Of a stretch of DNA of 64,000 bases, positions 53,901 to 64,000 are shown one piece after another (the stretch's first letter is position 1; each line of letters starts with the position of its first letter). Source of the stretch: Ypsolopha sequella (Eukaryota; Arthropoda; Insecta; Lepidoptera; Ypsolophidae); contig OW203991.1 in NCBI GenBank assembly GCA_934047225.1, positions 6,944,001-7,008,000 on the forward strand, read 5' to 3'. The notes beneath the pieces are model-generated. The model was not told the DNA's origin and did no database searches. It saw only the letters and a list, made by a program, of their open reading frames with translations. The position numbers were made by a program, and so were the translations under genes.

Positions 53901-56900
53901 ATGGAACTTCTCACTAACAAAAACGGTACACTTTTTGCCAAATGGCGTGATACCAAAGATGTGTATGTTCTAAGCAACTGCCATTCTCCTACCGTTTCTA
54001 CCACACAACGAAAGCAAAAGAACGGTGAGAAGCTAGATATACCATGTCCAGACAGTATCGCGTTCTACAATGCACATATGGGAGGTGTTGACATGGCCGA
54101 TCAAATGTCTACCCTATATGATCTCGATCGCAAGTCAGCAAAGTGGTGGAAGAAGGTATTTTTCAAGCTGTTGATGTCTGCAGTCGTGAATGCCTGGGTC
54201 ATTCACAACGATTTGCACAGAAAAAAAATACCACTACTAGATTTTTTGGTTCCTCTCGCAGAAGCAATTCTTTCTGAAGGACGGAAAAACAGTAAAATGA
54301 AAAGGAAAAGATCCTATGGCCGTCCATCAAAAACATCGAAAGAGTTGGCAAACGTTGGTGACCACTTGCCCATTGAAGGTCTCGTAAGACGGAGGTGTGT
54401 GCGATGCTCTCAGCAGAAGAGAGATCGGCGTACTCGTACGATATGTGCACAATGTAGTGTGCCTTTGTGCAAATTCTGTTTTACACCGTATCATACATAG
54501 ATAATAAGATTCAATGTATATGCCATACGTAGATGTAAGAATAAATACTTTTTTATTTCATTATCAAGACTTTTTATTTTACCGAAATATGACCCAATAG
54601 AATTATCTTTCAGTACATGTAAAGCCTATTGGTATCATAATGTACCACCCGTAAAAGACTGTTGGGACTATAATTCCCATGCCTGAAAATCAATGAAAAT
54701 GAAGCCGGAAAATTTTTCAGGTTTCATAAAAATAATACAAAAAACGTCAGTACTGATATTCAATGTGTAAATTTCAGCTGCTCTTCAATGAAAAAAGTCG
54801 TCTTGAAAGTATAGTAGGTAATATGTGTTTACGTAAAGATTACAGGAAAAATAAAGCGGTTGAGAAATTCACAAAAACAATGACAAAATTAAATTTATCA
54901 TCCACAATACGGAACTCTCGGTACGCGAGTCTGACTCGCACTTGGCCGGTTTTTTTCTGTGAATAAAAGAGCAAGATGCGACCTACTCATATTTATTGTA
55001 AAAGAATTTAGATGATAATGTTCCTACCTATCTAATAAGAGATGTGTAGACTTTATAACTGTGCATGTATAACAAGTAAAAAATACCCTATTTAAACCAT
55101 AGACGTGTATGGAACATACCCTTAAGGTTGGCCTTGGCAACACTGCCTTTCGTTCACTCTCTCTTCCATTTTACATTTCAACAACAAATGTGTGCTCCGT
55201 ACAAAATATTGTATTAAAATTAATAAAAAGCCTGTGAATTGCCTAAAACAACGTTTTTTTATGTTCCTGCTGGAACAGACGAATAAAGTCTATGTTTAAA
55301 CTTAGATAAATAACTTCTGAATTGTTTTGTTGAGCTTACTTTGTATTTGTAAGGTTATTTCAAGCAAGCTTCCTCACCTAATATTATGTACCTTCATTTG
55401 AGAGTGTAAGATGGATATTGCTGTTGTACGTAAAATTAAAAACTATACAAAAAAAATACAAGTGAATATAAAGAAATAAAATTTTAGATAATAAATAATT
55501 ATAAATAACTTATAGAAATATCTTAATATGTTTTTACATACAGGGTGTAAATGCAAAACCAAGAATCCCTTTAGGGTATGAAAGTATACACGATATTGAT
55601 GCGATTACGGTAAAAAAAGTATACCTTAAATTTTTACCAAAAATTATACTGTTTTCCTAAGATCCAGCTACGCACTCTTATCAATGCAGTTCATTCACCC
55701 CGTAGTGCGGTAACGACCAATCACATTGAATAATTATGTTCAGTGCTACTGACGCTATCAGAGGTCAACGACCAGCGAGAGTATCCACCTGATTAGAGTA
55801 TTTCAAGTTTAACAAATCGTGTTATTATGTGGTACTGCTACATAAAAAAAAATTGCCGCTATTTTTTAAACACTGTATGATTCATACTAACATACCCTAG
55901 AAGGATTCTTGCTTTTGCTTTTACACCCTGTATAGTGTATAAGCGTATAAGACTTACTTTTTTTTTATTGGTGGAAATAGTTTTTCATTAGAGCAATGAT
56001 CTACCTACTTTATAAATTGTGTGTATGATGATCACATATTGATGACTCGTTTATTATCTATGTATGTTTATTCTAAACCATCATTTTTGATTACTAATGT
56101 TATATGAATAAAATAGTAGTATGTATTATACTGTAACTAGTTGTATCTGTGTAAGTATGTACTTTAAAATGTCGGAAGTATGCGTGGCAAAACAATGGTT
56201 CTGGCATAATAATAGCGTTGTAGTCTACTGGCTGCAACGCATGCTGAGTCAAGGCATTTTTTCATTTTGTTGTTAATTTGTTATTTTATATTTCAGTTTT
56301 TTTTTTGTTATTTGTTTAAGGATAATAATATCAGTCACAACAATTTATGCACTAATACCTGTATGTGGAACACACAACTACCCACCAACACATTTACTGA
56401 CCATACACGCGATGGCGTCTTGGACCAGAGATTTACCTGTACAGTTTACAATAAAGTGCAGGTCTGTAAAAAGACAAATATTCGCTTTTGTATTCATAAC
56501 TCGTTTTGGGTATGGTGTAAGCTATCGCCAATTTAATCGGTTTTGAATTTCCAAATTATAATTATTTGTACTGAATATAATATCATCACCAAAATGTATT
56601 CACTAAACAATACAAAAACAATTCCAATTCTTGTATAATCATCGGAATATGTTGTCAGTTATCAAATAAAAATTCTGTCAAGAACGAAAAACACTCGCGC
56701 CTAATAGACCGAATGTTTATCGTGGGTAACTATATCTCATAGAGTACCAGCATAAGACAGTTACTGTGAGAAGGACAAAAGTTACTCCTAAAACATCCGG
56801 CAGACTAGCGAAACTTGGCAGGTTTTGTACAGTCATGCAAAAAAGTGGGGCTTTTTTCATAAAAAAATATCTTAGTACAAGCATCAAACTTTGTTCATAC

Positions 56901-59900
56901 GATAACACTCGATAAGTATAGCTAGAAAAACATTTGCTGTCGTGAGTGGTCTGGCCGTTTGGTCAGTCAGACCGATTTTAGGGGCGCGTTCCGGGGTAAT
57001 TTTTATCCTTTTTACCCCATCGAGTACCAGCATGCAATCAATGTATTATAATGTGGCCTAGACCAACCTGTGATGAAATCCTCTAGTTTGCCTTAAGTCT
57101 GCCTGGCCGTTTTTCCTGTACGAACAATTTTATGTTGGTATTCCTCATTTATATTTTACGACATTTTGGCAAGAACTTAGTATCCAGGCTTTTAAATTTT
57201 TGATAGCTGGTACGGGGAGGTAGAGGGGACTATACAGTATACAAATTGTAATTGTATTTTATAACATAAGTCACATATCGGTAGTATCCTTTTCAAACAG
57301 TCAAGTATAAAGCCATGCCATTAAAGAAGCGTTTTATAAATGGCGGCCGTAGCATGCATTTCTAACCGTATTCTGACAGAAATTAATGCTTTGGCCGCAA
57401 TTTATAGAACGCTTTTTTATTGGCATATATCGTAACACTGAAGGGTAAATGGACCGTTTTGCTATGACCCGGGAATCTCAGTATAGTTTGATTTTTAGAT
57501 AGACCCGGTAATACAAATTAACTGTCATTTAATTCTCGGTTTTGGGTCAACATTCTACACAAAATATTCAGGTATTGTAACTCATTTCGTCTACGAGCTA
57601 TTGACACGCGTCATACGGACAGACGGACAAACAGCTAGGGATCCATTTTGCCTTTTCGGTACGGAACTTCAAAAAGGTTTTTATTTATTAAAATTAGCTT
57701 GCCTAGATAACTGTATAATCAAATGGAGCCTTAAAAACGTTAGTAATTATTAAAGTTAGCATGCCTATACTCTATTTTAATACGGCAAATAATGTTTGTA
57801 AACAACTTTATAACCTAAAAGTAATGAAATATATGTTCAACTACAATTTTTGCTGCACAATTAAACATATTAATGTACGTGAGTTCACTTTTATTAGTTT
57901 AAACCAAAATGTATAGGTATAAAAATGCTTTCTTACATCATATTACATCACTTAGGTTACAAAGTAGTTTACAAACATTATTTGCCCTATTAAAATAGAG
58001 TATAGGCATGCTAACTTTAATATAATATAGAGTATAGATAACTGTATAATCAAATGGAGCCTTAAAAAGGTCAGTATTTATTAAAATTAGCTTGCCTAGA
58101 TAACTGTATAGTTAAATGGAGTCTTAAAAAAGTCAGTATTTATTAAAATTAGCTTGCCTAGATAACTGTATAATCAAATGGAGCCTTGAAAAGTTCAGTA
58201 TTTATAAAAATTAGCTTGCCTAGATAACTGTATAGTTAAATGGAGTCTTAAAAAAGTCAGTATTTATTAAAATTAGCTTACCTAGATAACTGTATAATCA
58301 AATGGAGCCTTAAAAAGGTCAGTATTTATTAAAATTAGCTTGCCTAGATAACTGTATAATCAAATGGAGCCTTAAAAAGGTCAGTATTTATTAAAATTAG
58401 CTTGCCTAGATAACTGTATAATCAAATGGAGCCTTTAAAAGTTCAGTATTTATAAAAATTAGCTTGCCTAGATAACTGTATAGTCAAATGGAGTCTTAAA
58501 AAAGTCAGTATTTATTAAAATTAGCTTGCCTAGATAACTGTATAGTCAAATGGAGCCTTAAAACGGTCAGTATTTATTAAAATTAGCTGGCCTAGATAAC
58601 TGTATAATCAAATTAATTGAAAACTATTATCTTCACCTAGAAATTAACTTTCTGTTAAGAACTACAGAGGTGATGACAAGAAACCTAACACGCTCCTCCT
58701 CGCTTCGCTCATCGTCGCACCTATTTTAGACAAATTTTACTATTCTGAGCATGACGGTATTCTTTCGGGATATACCTATTTAAAATCAGAGCTTTTATTC
58801 ATTTTATTTTAGACACAAATTAACATTAATTTAGTGATTCATATCTGTAAACACTTAGTTTATCTGAGAATTAAAAGCTGATGACAAATATAAACTTTGG
58901 TGACAAAAATATAGTTCCCTTTCTTTTTTAGATTTTTTTATGTATTGTTGTTTTTTTTACTTTTAGTCAATGGACAACCCACCGAACAGCGTTCAACTTA
59001 CACAGACACGTAGTCGACAATCGGAAGCAACAAAAGATGAACAGCTACCTTCTGAAAGTGAAAAAAATATTCTGCAAACAAAACCTCTTGAATCCCCAGT
59101 AGAAACCGATGAAAAAGAAATTAAAATGCCAAAAGGAATAACTAAGCAGACTGAATTTGAAAATAAAACGAAATCTATAAACCAAAATCACACAAAAATG
59201 CCCCTTTTTGAAACAACTAACGATAGCACAAAACAAAACAAAATATCTAGAACTAAACAAAAAGGTATTAGTCCCACTAAAGTTAATCATACTCACAACA
59301 AGAAACCCACACAACAATATTCACAATCCGACCGTCGTTCGAAGCAAAAGAAATCTAAAAAAAATGAAGATCACGATAGCGTCAGTAGAACTGTTGATAA
59401 ACGAAAGTTTAAAAGAATGCAACGCAAAAGTACGTCCTCTGATCAAATAAAACAATTGTCGCTTGAATTAAAAAAAGTTGAAAATGAGATACAGAAAAGA
59501 AAAAGAGAACTGATGATAAAGGAAATGTTAATACAGAAAGAACAACAAGTTACAAATCGAGCTAAACTTCATGAGCAAACTAATAAAGATAAAGATGACA
59601 CACTCAGTGTCAACAATTTAGCAAAATCAAAGTCTTTAAAAAGTACCATTATAAAAAGTTACAAAAATGAATTGCACAAAAAATCCAAGTTAAAAAAAGC
59701 AATAAACAAACCTGATGGCACCGATGATCTCGTCTCAAAAATTCAAAATATAAAAAAAAAGTATGATATATTGAAAAGCAAAGCATCTAAAGAGATACTT
59801 ACACGTAAACATGCAGAAAAAAAAATACTGCATATCAAGAGTGTAGTTAATGTTCCACAACAATTTTCTTTAAATGACACTGTTACGTTACAAAATCAAT

Positions 59901-62900
59901 ACAAGGAAAAATATACCACTTTGCAAAACTACCTTACAAAACCACCAACTCGAACGATTCAACAATCAAAAATAGGCCCTCAAAGCCAAGAAGAAAATTT
60001 AAAAAGAAAATGCAAAATAAAATATAGAAACAACGTGTTTAAAGGAAATCACGATAATATGCATATACTGTTAAACAATGAAAACAAAGAGACCGAAGAG
60101 CAATTTTCTGATAGGCAAGTCAAATTGCAAAATAAGAGAAAAAGGGAAAAAAACAACCAGAATCAGCCTGTTGACGAGAAAAGATTTAAAAAGATCGACT
60201 TCATTATTAATGTAGTCACCGAAGGTTCGAAACTATCTACAGAATCCGAGGAAAAAGAAACCACATTCGAAGAAGAGTGTTATCCCGCTATGGATCTCAG
60301 TTTTCTTGATGATATAAACGTTGATGAAATAGCAGAATATTTAAATGTTACACACAATATTAAAAAACATGATGTTACAGAAACTGAAAATAGGAAAACA
60401 CTTCACCAATCTGTATCACTCAAAGAAAGTATAAACCACAGTACTAATAAACACGACACTCACGAGCTCACACCACATTCACTTTTCGTCGCCCCATTTG
60501 AATCAGAAGCAACTAATAGTTATGATAAATTTAAAGACTTAACTACACCTACAGATAACAACTACGTTTCTGACAATACCAAGGCTAAAATACTTGGCGA
60601 ACAAATTTGCAATAATAATGAAAACTTCGATGAAACATTTTTGAATGTAGAACTATTAATGGAACAAATGTTTTATGATAATGCTGATAAAGGACGACCC
60701 GTAAGCAGGTAAAGTTAAATGAAATAAAGAATTACATAGCATACTTCTTTTAATCGATGAAATCTTACATATACATTTTACTTTCAGGAGTCTCGTGCAT
60801 CCTGATCAAAAAATTCTTGTAGCAGAGAAAAATCATCATCTTTCTACAGAAATCGATCAACCAAGCGAAGAATTGAACATTAACGAATGTGTCAAAAATA
60901 GTCAAGTTGAAAAATTTGGTATTAATGCCAATAAAACATGTGAAACCACTTGTTTCACTAATACATTCAACAGTACAACGAAGAAGATAGAAACTTTTGT
61001 AAGTAAACAAGGATTTAATGACATTATTATGAATATTGGAGAAACTAAGAATGTTCATCAGAAAGAAATTAATCAAGATGAAAATCATAAAACAATTTTT
61101 TCTGACAATAAATTAAGTGAAAATGAATCTTTACAGTTGGGACAAGTTATAAACAACTCGAGTTACTCTGCACAAAAAAATCGTTTTACCAACGATTATA
61201 GGCAAACCGTTACTAAAATAGTGCGAAATAATACTGAAACAACAATCAAACCTGTTCTTAATGATGCGAGTATAACTGTAGTCGAAACTGATAATTTATT
61301 CGATATAACGGGAAAAGCAAATGACGATATTGATGTGAAGATTGTTGAACCAATGCTAGAGACCGAAGCGAATGATAATAGTGATGATAAGATTGTTGAA
61401 CTAATTCTAGAGACAGTTGATCTGACTAAAGAAGATATGAACATTGGAGAAACTGAGGATGTTCTTCAGAAAGAAATTAATCAAGATGAAGATCATAAAA
61501 CAATTTTTCCTGACAATGAATTAATAAGTGAAAATGAGACCGAAGCGAATGATAATAGTGATGATAAGATTGTTGAACTAATTCTAGAGACAGTTGATCT
61601 GACTAAAGAAGATATAAAAATTGGAGAAACTGAGGATGTTCTTCAGAAAGAAATTAATCAAGATGAAGACCATAAAACTATTTTTCCTGACAATGAATTA
61701 ATAAGTGAAAATGAGACCAAAGCGAATGATAATAGTGATGTTAAGATGGTTGAACCAATTCTAGAGACAGTTGATCTGACTAAAGAAGAGGTTTTTATTA
61801 TACAATTATCCAGCGACGATTCATCTTCAAGAATTTCTTCAGATTTGAACAAAAGCACCGATACCGATGACAGTATATTAGACGTACATATCAGGTGTAA
61901 AGAGATTGTTGATTTAAAAGATTCAGTCGAAAATAATGATGATAACTCGAACACCAGCAATCATTCAGAAGTACCAGAAATTAAATCTACTGAAAAGATT
62001 GTTGGTCTAAACCTTATAGATTCAACCAAAAATGATAACTATCATTCGAACACCAGCAATTATTTAGAAGAACCAGAAATTAAATCTACTGCAGGTAGTC
62101 AAATCAAGGACCAAACAAATCAAGAACTTATTGATGAACAACCAAATGCATGGCATGAAATTGTGCTCAGTAGTGAACAAATCAACGCCAAATGTCGAAA
62201 TAATACGGCTCCGTGTCAAGAGAACTCGACCATGAAAAATGAAGCAGATTGTTGTAACAAAACGAAAAAAAATGTAGTAACAGCTGCAGACGATCCTTAT
62301 AATGCGAGTATAACTGAAACTGTAGTCGAAACTGATGATTTATTAGATATATCGAAGGAAGCAAATAACAATAGTGATGTGAAGATAGTTGTACCAATTC
62401 TAGAGACTGAAGCGAATCATAATAGTGATGTGAAGATGGTTGAACCAATTCTAAAGACAGTTGATGTGACTAAAGAAAAGATTTTTGCTATGCAAGTTTG
62501 CAGCGACGATTCAACAAGCATTTCTCCAGATTCGAGCAAAAACACCGATACCGATGACAGTATATTAGACATACATATCAAGTGTAAAGATATTGTTGAT
62601 CTAAAAGATACAGTCGAAAATAATTATAATCATTCTCACACCAGCAATCATTTAGAAGTACCAGAAATTAAATCTACTGCAAGTATTCAAGTTGAGGAAC
62701 AAACAAATCAAGAAAATATTGATGATCAACCAAATGCACAGCGTGAAATAGTTCTCAGTGAACAAATCAATGCCAAATGTCAAAATAATACGTCCCCGTT
62801 TAAAGAGACTACCTTGAAAAATGAAGCAGAGATACGCGTGAATAGCGCTGTTCAAGATATTAAAATAGCAGAAAAAAATCTACCAACTCATGATAAAAAG

Positions 62901-63136
62901 AATTCTGCAAATATTGCGGAACAGTCTTGTGCTACAAAGTTTAAATCCATAGATCCTACAAGAAACCTTACATCAGATATAAATGATAAACCACTGGTCA
63001 AAAATATGACAGAAAGAATATTGGAATATATTGGCATTAAGTATACAGTTGCAAGCCTCATACATAACGGTACATTTTCTCAGATTTTCAAATGCAAAGA
63101 CAGCGCTGGAAACGAGATCGCGGCCAAAGTTTTAAA
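50639..63136 (+). CDS. Large charged protein entering a protein-kinase domain (partial)
   Basis: Exons 50639-50944, 58967-60708 and 60788-63136 join in frame (donors TGG|GTAAGG, AGCAG|GTAAAG, TTAAA|GTAAGT; acceptors CTTTTAG, CTTTCAG). They give 1465 codons before the gene leaves the window. Residues 103-683 are Lys-rich, with a coiled-coil-like stretch (SLELKKVENEIQKRKRELMI). Residues 683-1420 are acidic and contain 59-residue tandem repeats and a larger diverged duplication. The last 40 residues, IKYTVASLIHNGTFSQIFKC, then KDSAGNEIAAKVLK, look like a kinase N-lobe with the ATP-binding Lys near residue 1463. The Gly-rich loop is degenerate. A PRP4-type or HIPK/DYRK-type kinase is possible; subfamily is not settled. 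Start is the first ATG after an acceptor. Confidence 0.65.
51470..52045. repeat. 74-bp minisatellite, seven or so units
   Basis: GGTACTTATTAAAAGCTGAT recurs at 51617, 51691, 51765, 51839, 51913 and 51987, exactly 74 bp apart, with diverged flanking units. Units are nearly identical. The unit derives from the host dispersed repeat (TATAGTTTGGTTATATGTAA). Confidence 0.9.
52701..54500 (+). CDS. piggyBac transposase, intact
   Basis: This 599-residue DDE transposase catalyses cut-and-paste transposition at TTAA. An acidic N-terminus (residues 20-75) precedes the core. Catalytic Asp candidates are D283 (SIDESM), D361 (LCFDRFF) and D464 (GGVDMAD), with the expected family contexts and spacing. The C-terminal cysteine-rich finger has C566, C569, C582, C585, C590, C593 and H598 (RRRCVRCSQQ ... 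CAQCSVPLCKFC). Length is typical. There are no stops or frameshifts, so it may still be active or be recent. The start is the first ATG; a purine precedes at -3. Not called domesticated: it keeps terminal repeats. Confidence 0.95.
   Translation: MRRRKLSKSELERIMAQEQASDTDEGSAEDPFGGASDSDEDYNPEPFHNASTSESSNCEIEDDGLITLEDLMEAGPSSSCQTDNARLASEIDNVGSDLAFTDPAPSHQDLPPGDNRILWGPPPNNFEPRLSVPAIENPTITSTLQHISTEFEIFKQLFPKSLWIFITQCTNIRLDILQQTGGKNVVHTDVGELMVVIACTLIMSYNRLPSFNAYWSKNPSLGNAAIKAAISRDRCKLLMSKLYFNDPNKPENASKIYYIEEVVSCFKQTFQNCRSDSSRQSIDESMTKFKGRSTLKQYQPLKPVKRGIKIWQRCDSLSGYTYYMNIYCGKETTVEEGTLGERVVLKLANTIKKPQVSLCFDRFFTSVHLIDTIEFPAVGTCIQTRKNIPKTDNKLKNRGDMELLTNKNGTLFAKWRDTKDVYVLSNCHSPTVSTTQRKQKNGEKLDIPCPDSIAFYNAHMGGVDMADQMSTLYDLDRKSAKWWKKVFFKLLMSAVVNAWVIHNDLHRKKIPLLDFLVPLAEAILSEGRKNSKMKRKRSYGRPSKTSKELANVGDHLPIEGLVRRRCVRCSQQKRDRRTRTICAQCSVPLCKFCFTPYHT
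54540..54545 (+). terminator. Polyadenylation signal of the piggyBac transposase
   Basis: AATAAA lies 40 bp after the transposase stop and is followed by a T-rich stretch (TACTTTTTTATTTC). Confidence 0.6.
55541..55935. mobile_element. MITE with ACAGGGTGTAAA ends
   Basis: Left TACAGGGTGTAAATGCAAAA and right TTTTGCTTTTACACCCTGTA are inverse, with further pairing of CAAGAATCC and GGATTCTTG. It is 395 bp in the kinase-like gene intron. The end sequence resembles family M. Confidence 0.8.
55940..57310. other. Intron of the kinase-like gene, no gene seen
   Basis: AT-rich sequence. A short repeated phrase ATAGAGTACCAGCAT / ATCGAGTACCAGCAT (56737 and 57020) hints at an old element, but no boundaries are clear. 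Confidence 0.4.
57313..57426. mobile_element. Short palindromic element
   Basis: ATGCCATTAAAGAAGCGTTT and the inverse AACGCTTTTTTATTGGCAT bracket 114 bp, with GGCGGCC/GGCCGC inside the arms. Confidence 0.7.
57690..58615. repeat. 62-bp satellite array, interrupted
   Basis: AGCTTGCCTAGATAACTGTA recurs at about 58094, 58156, 58218, 58280, 58342, 58404, 58466, 58528 and 58590, exactly 62 bp apart. One outlying unit is at 57701, separated by the palindromic element at 57750-58020. Units alternate between GGAGCC and GGAGTC variants. Confidence 0.92.
57750..58020. mobile_element. Palindromic element within the 62-bp satellite
   Basis: Inverted arms of 54 bp, TTAAAGTTAGCATGCCTATA at the left and its inverse TATAGGCATGCTAACTTTAA at the right, with about 160 bp between. 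The arm end resembles the satellite unit itself (ATTAAAATTAGCTTGCCTAG). Confidence 0.85.
58967..60708 (+). CDS. Kinase-like gene, second coding exon (Lys-rich)
   Basis: 580 codons plus two bases, from SMDNPPNSVQLTQTRSRQSE to KGRPVS. It is strongly Lys/Asn/Gln-rich with a heptad-like stretch near QIKQLSLELKKVENEIQKRK. An alternative donor CCC|GTAAGC at 60700 would put a stop in the next exon, so AGCAG|GTAAAG is used. Confidence 0.7.
60788..63136 (+). CDS. Kinase-like gene, third coding exon (acidic repeats, kinase start)
   Basis: 783 codons. The acidic part has a 177-bp tandem repeat at 61361, 61538 and 61715 (unit core KIVELILETVDLTKED, IGETEDVLQKEINQDEDHKT). A longer diverged duplication spans about 61730-62260 and 62400-62830 (TDTDDSILDVHIRCKEIVDL / TDTDDSILDIHIKCKDIVDL). 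The exon closes in the kinase-like N-lobe and ends in phase 2. Confidence 0.7.
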
Positions 63137-63139
63137 GTA

Positions 63140-64000
63140 AGTAAGTAAAATATTCGCGATTCGAAAAACGCAACCTAACAATTATTATTTTATGTAACGG
63201 CCGATTAGTCTGCCCGCGACGCTATACTTTATATTCTCTGCTACAGGTGCGTGTTAAAGGGGGCCTTAAACCTAATCTAATTTCTAAAGCCTAATCCTCG
63301 TTTATGGACAAACCAAAAATATTGAAAAAATTGAATATGAATAATCAACTCTAAGACGACATATGCAACATTTTTCTTTTTCAAAACACCAAAACTTCTG
63401 TATGAAAAAAAAATCAGTCGAATGGTGTTTGTTGGCTTGAATTCCCTGCTGCTCCTAAGCGGTTTGGTCGATTTAATACATTTATGCTTTGATAAATAGA
63501 CAAACTTGATAGCTATAAACATAACATGGATTAGTCAATCGAACGATCACGTCCATGTGAAAAGTATTAATTTTCTCCTATTTCGCCCTGTCAAGGACGC
63601 AGCGAGCGTCGTAACAGCCACTATGCATTGCGCGCTGTTATGAACGTTATTTCAATGTCGTTTCCGTCGATATTCGTACCGGCAAACATCGACTGCTAAT
63701 TTGGCGACGGTAATCGCCTTAAGTCACATTGAGAGAGTGTGTGTGGTGTGAGAGATGTATACACTCTTTCTAACACAAGCCTGCCGGCCCGCTCTCCTCG
63801 CGATTCCCTTTGTCGTTATGCCCCCCGCGTCTCTGTAACGACGCGGGCGAAGACCGACTTATCCGGATTGTCTATAAACTAGGCATGGAACATTTCACAA
63901 GTAGCAAGTGAAAAATCATGTGAAATGCGTTTTCATATGTCACACCTGCTACCTTCCTTCACATATTCTGTTAAAAATCACAGATCATTCGCATAGAAGA
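63140..64000. other. Intron of the kinase-like gene, partly GC-rich
   Basis: No continuing kinase exon is seen before the window ends. A GC-rich patch at 63580-63880 (GACGCAGCGAGCGTCG; CGCGTCTCTGTAACGACGCG) has inverted-repeat character and may be another mobile element. Confidence 0.4.

Larger units (their letters stand above)
52231..54812 (+). mobile_element. piggyBac-type transposon
   Basis: The left end is TTAA-CCCTTTCAAGACTATT (52231); the right end GTCTTGAAAG (54800-54809) is its inverse, followed by an eroded TATAG where GGGTTAA is expected. A subterminal motif, CTATTGGTATNATAANGTAC, occurs in the same orientation near both ends (52246 and 54626). The element is 2.6 kb, holds one intact transposase and a polyadenylation signal, and sits in the first coding intron of the kinase-like gene, on the same strand. 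Confidence 0.85.
51022..54956 (+). repeat. Dispersed AGGGTTCCG...CTTGGCCGG repeat, split by piggyBac
   Basis: The 5' part starts AGGGTTCCGTAGTACCTAAA at 51022 and runs through the (GTCC)n tract and an amplified 74-bp section to ACTGGTGGACCGAAAAATAT at 52230. The 3' part resumes GGTAATATGTGTTTACGTAA at about 54817 and ends GACTCGCACTTGGCCGG. In the uninterrupted copy at 4197-4662 these two parts are adjacent, which fixes the piggyBac insertion point. Confidence 0.8.

Noticed and set aside
57690..58615. CRISPR-like regular spacing in the 62-bp array
   Set aside because: The units are contiguous without unique spacers and the DNA is animal nuclear; it is an ordinary satellite.
59045..62855. Minus-strand open frames across the kinase-like gene
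   Set aside because: They are antisense shadows of Lys/Glu/Asn-rich exons and are rich in Phe/Leu/Ser as expected from the complement.

Overview
The window is insect nuclear DNA, most likely from a moth or butterfly. It has short GC-rich exons in long AT-rich introns and very dense families of short inverted-repeat transposons. It also carries mariner, piggyBac and Transib-type elements and LINE/SINE fragments of kinds common in Lepidoptera. The order is inferred from these features; no database search was possible.

Region 1 (413-30218, minus strand) holds 15 exons of the bifunctional glutamyl/prolyl-tRNA synthetase (EPRS). They encode six WHEP domains followed by most of the prolyl-tRNA synthetase (ProRS) catalytic core. 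All exon joins keep frame, giving 824 codons. The C-terminal end lies left of position 413. No glutamyl-tRNA synthetase (GluRS) exon was recognised in the 34 kb upstream of the first WHEP exon. The most striking feature is at 6560-7727: an eight-copy tandem array of a 144/148-bp unit made from the exon that encodes the proline-binding loop of ProRS, together with its 5' splice site.

Region 2 (about 30.2-37.2 kb) and the introns of region 1 are packed with nested inverted-repeat elements (MITEs). Several families have TTAA or TA ends, several are inserted in one another, and one has a THAP-like start codon region.

Region 3 (37275-39200, plus strand) is a four-exon gene for an unrecognised 466-residue protein. 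It has a basic N-terminal half, an acidic C-terminal half and four SUMO-consensus motifs.

Region 4 (40.3-47.8 kb) holds a broken mariner transposon split by later insertions, and a decayed Transib-type (RAG1-related) transposase with an internal 371-bp duplication.

Region 5 (about 50.1 kb to past the right edge, plus strand) is a large gene. It encodes at least 1465 residues of charged, repeat-bearing, probably disordered protein and then enters what looks like a protein kinase N-lobe. Its 8-kb first coding intron holds an intact 599-residue piggyBac transposase (52701-54500), itself inserted in a dispersed repeat, and a 62-bp satellite split by a palindromic element.

The three host genes show no sign of working together. 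The EPRS exons are conserved housekeeping sequence; the two plus-strand genes are AT-rich and look fast-evolving.
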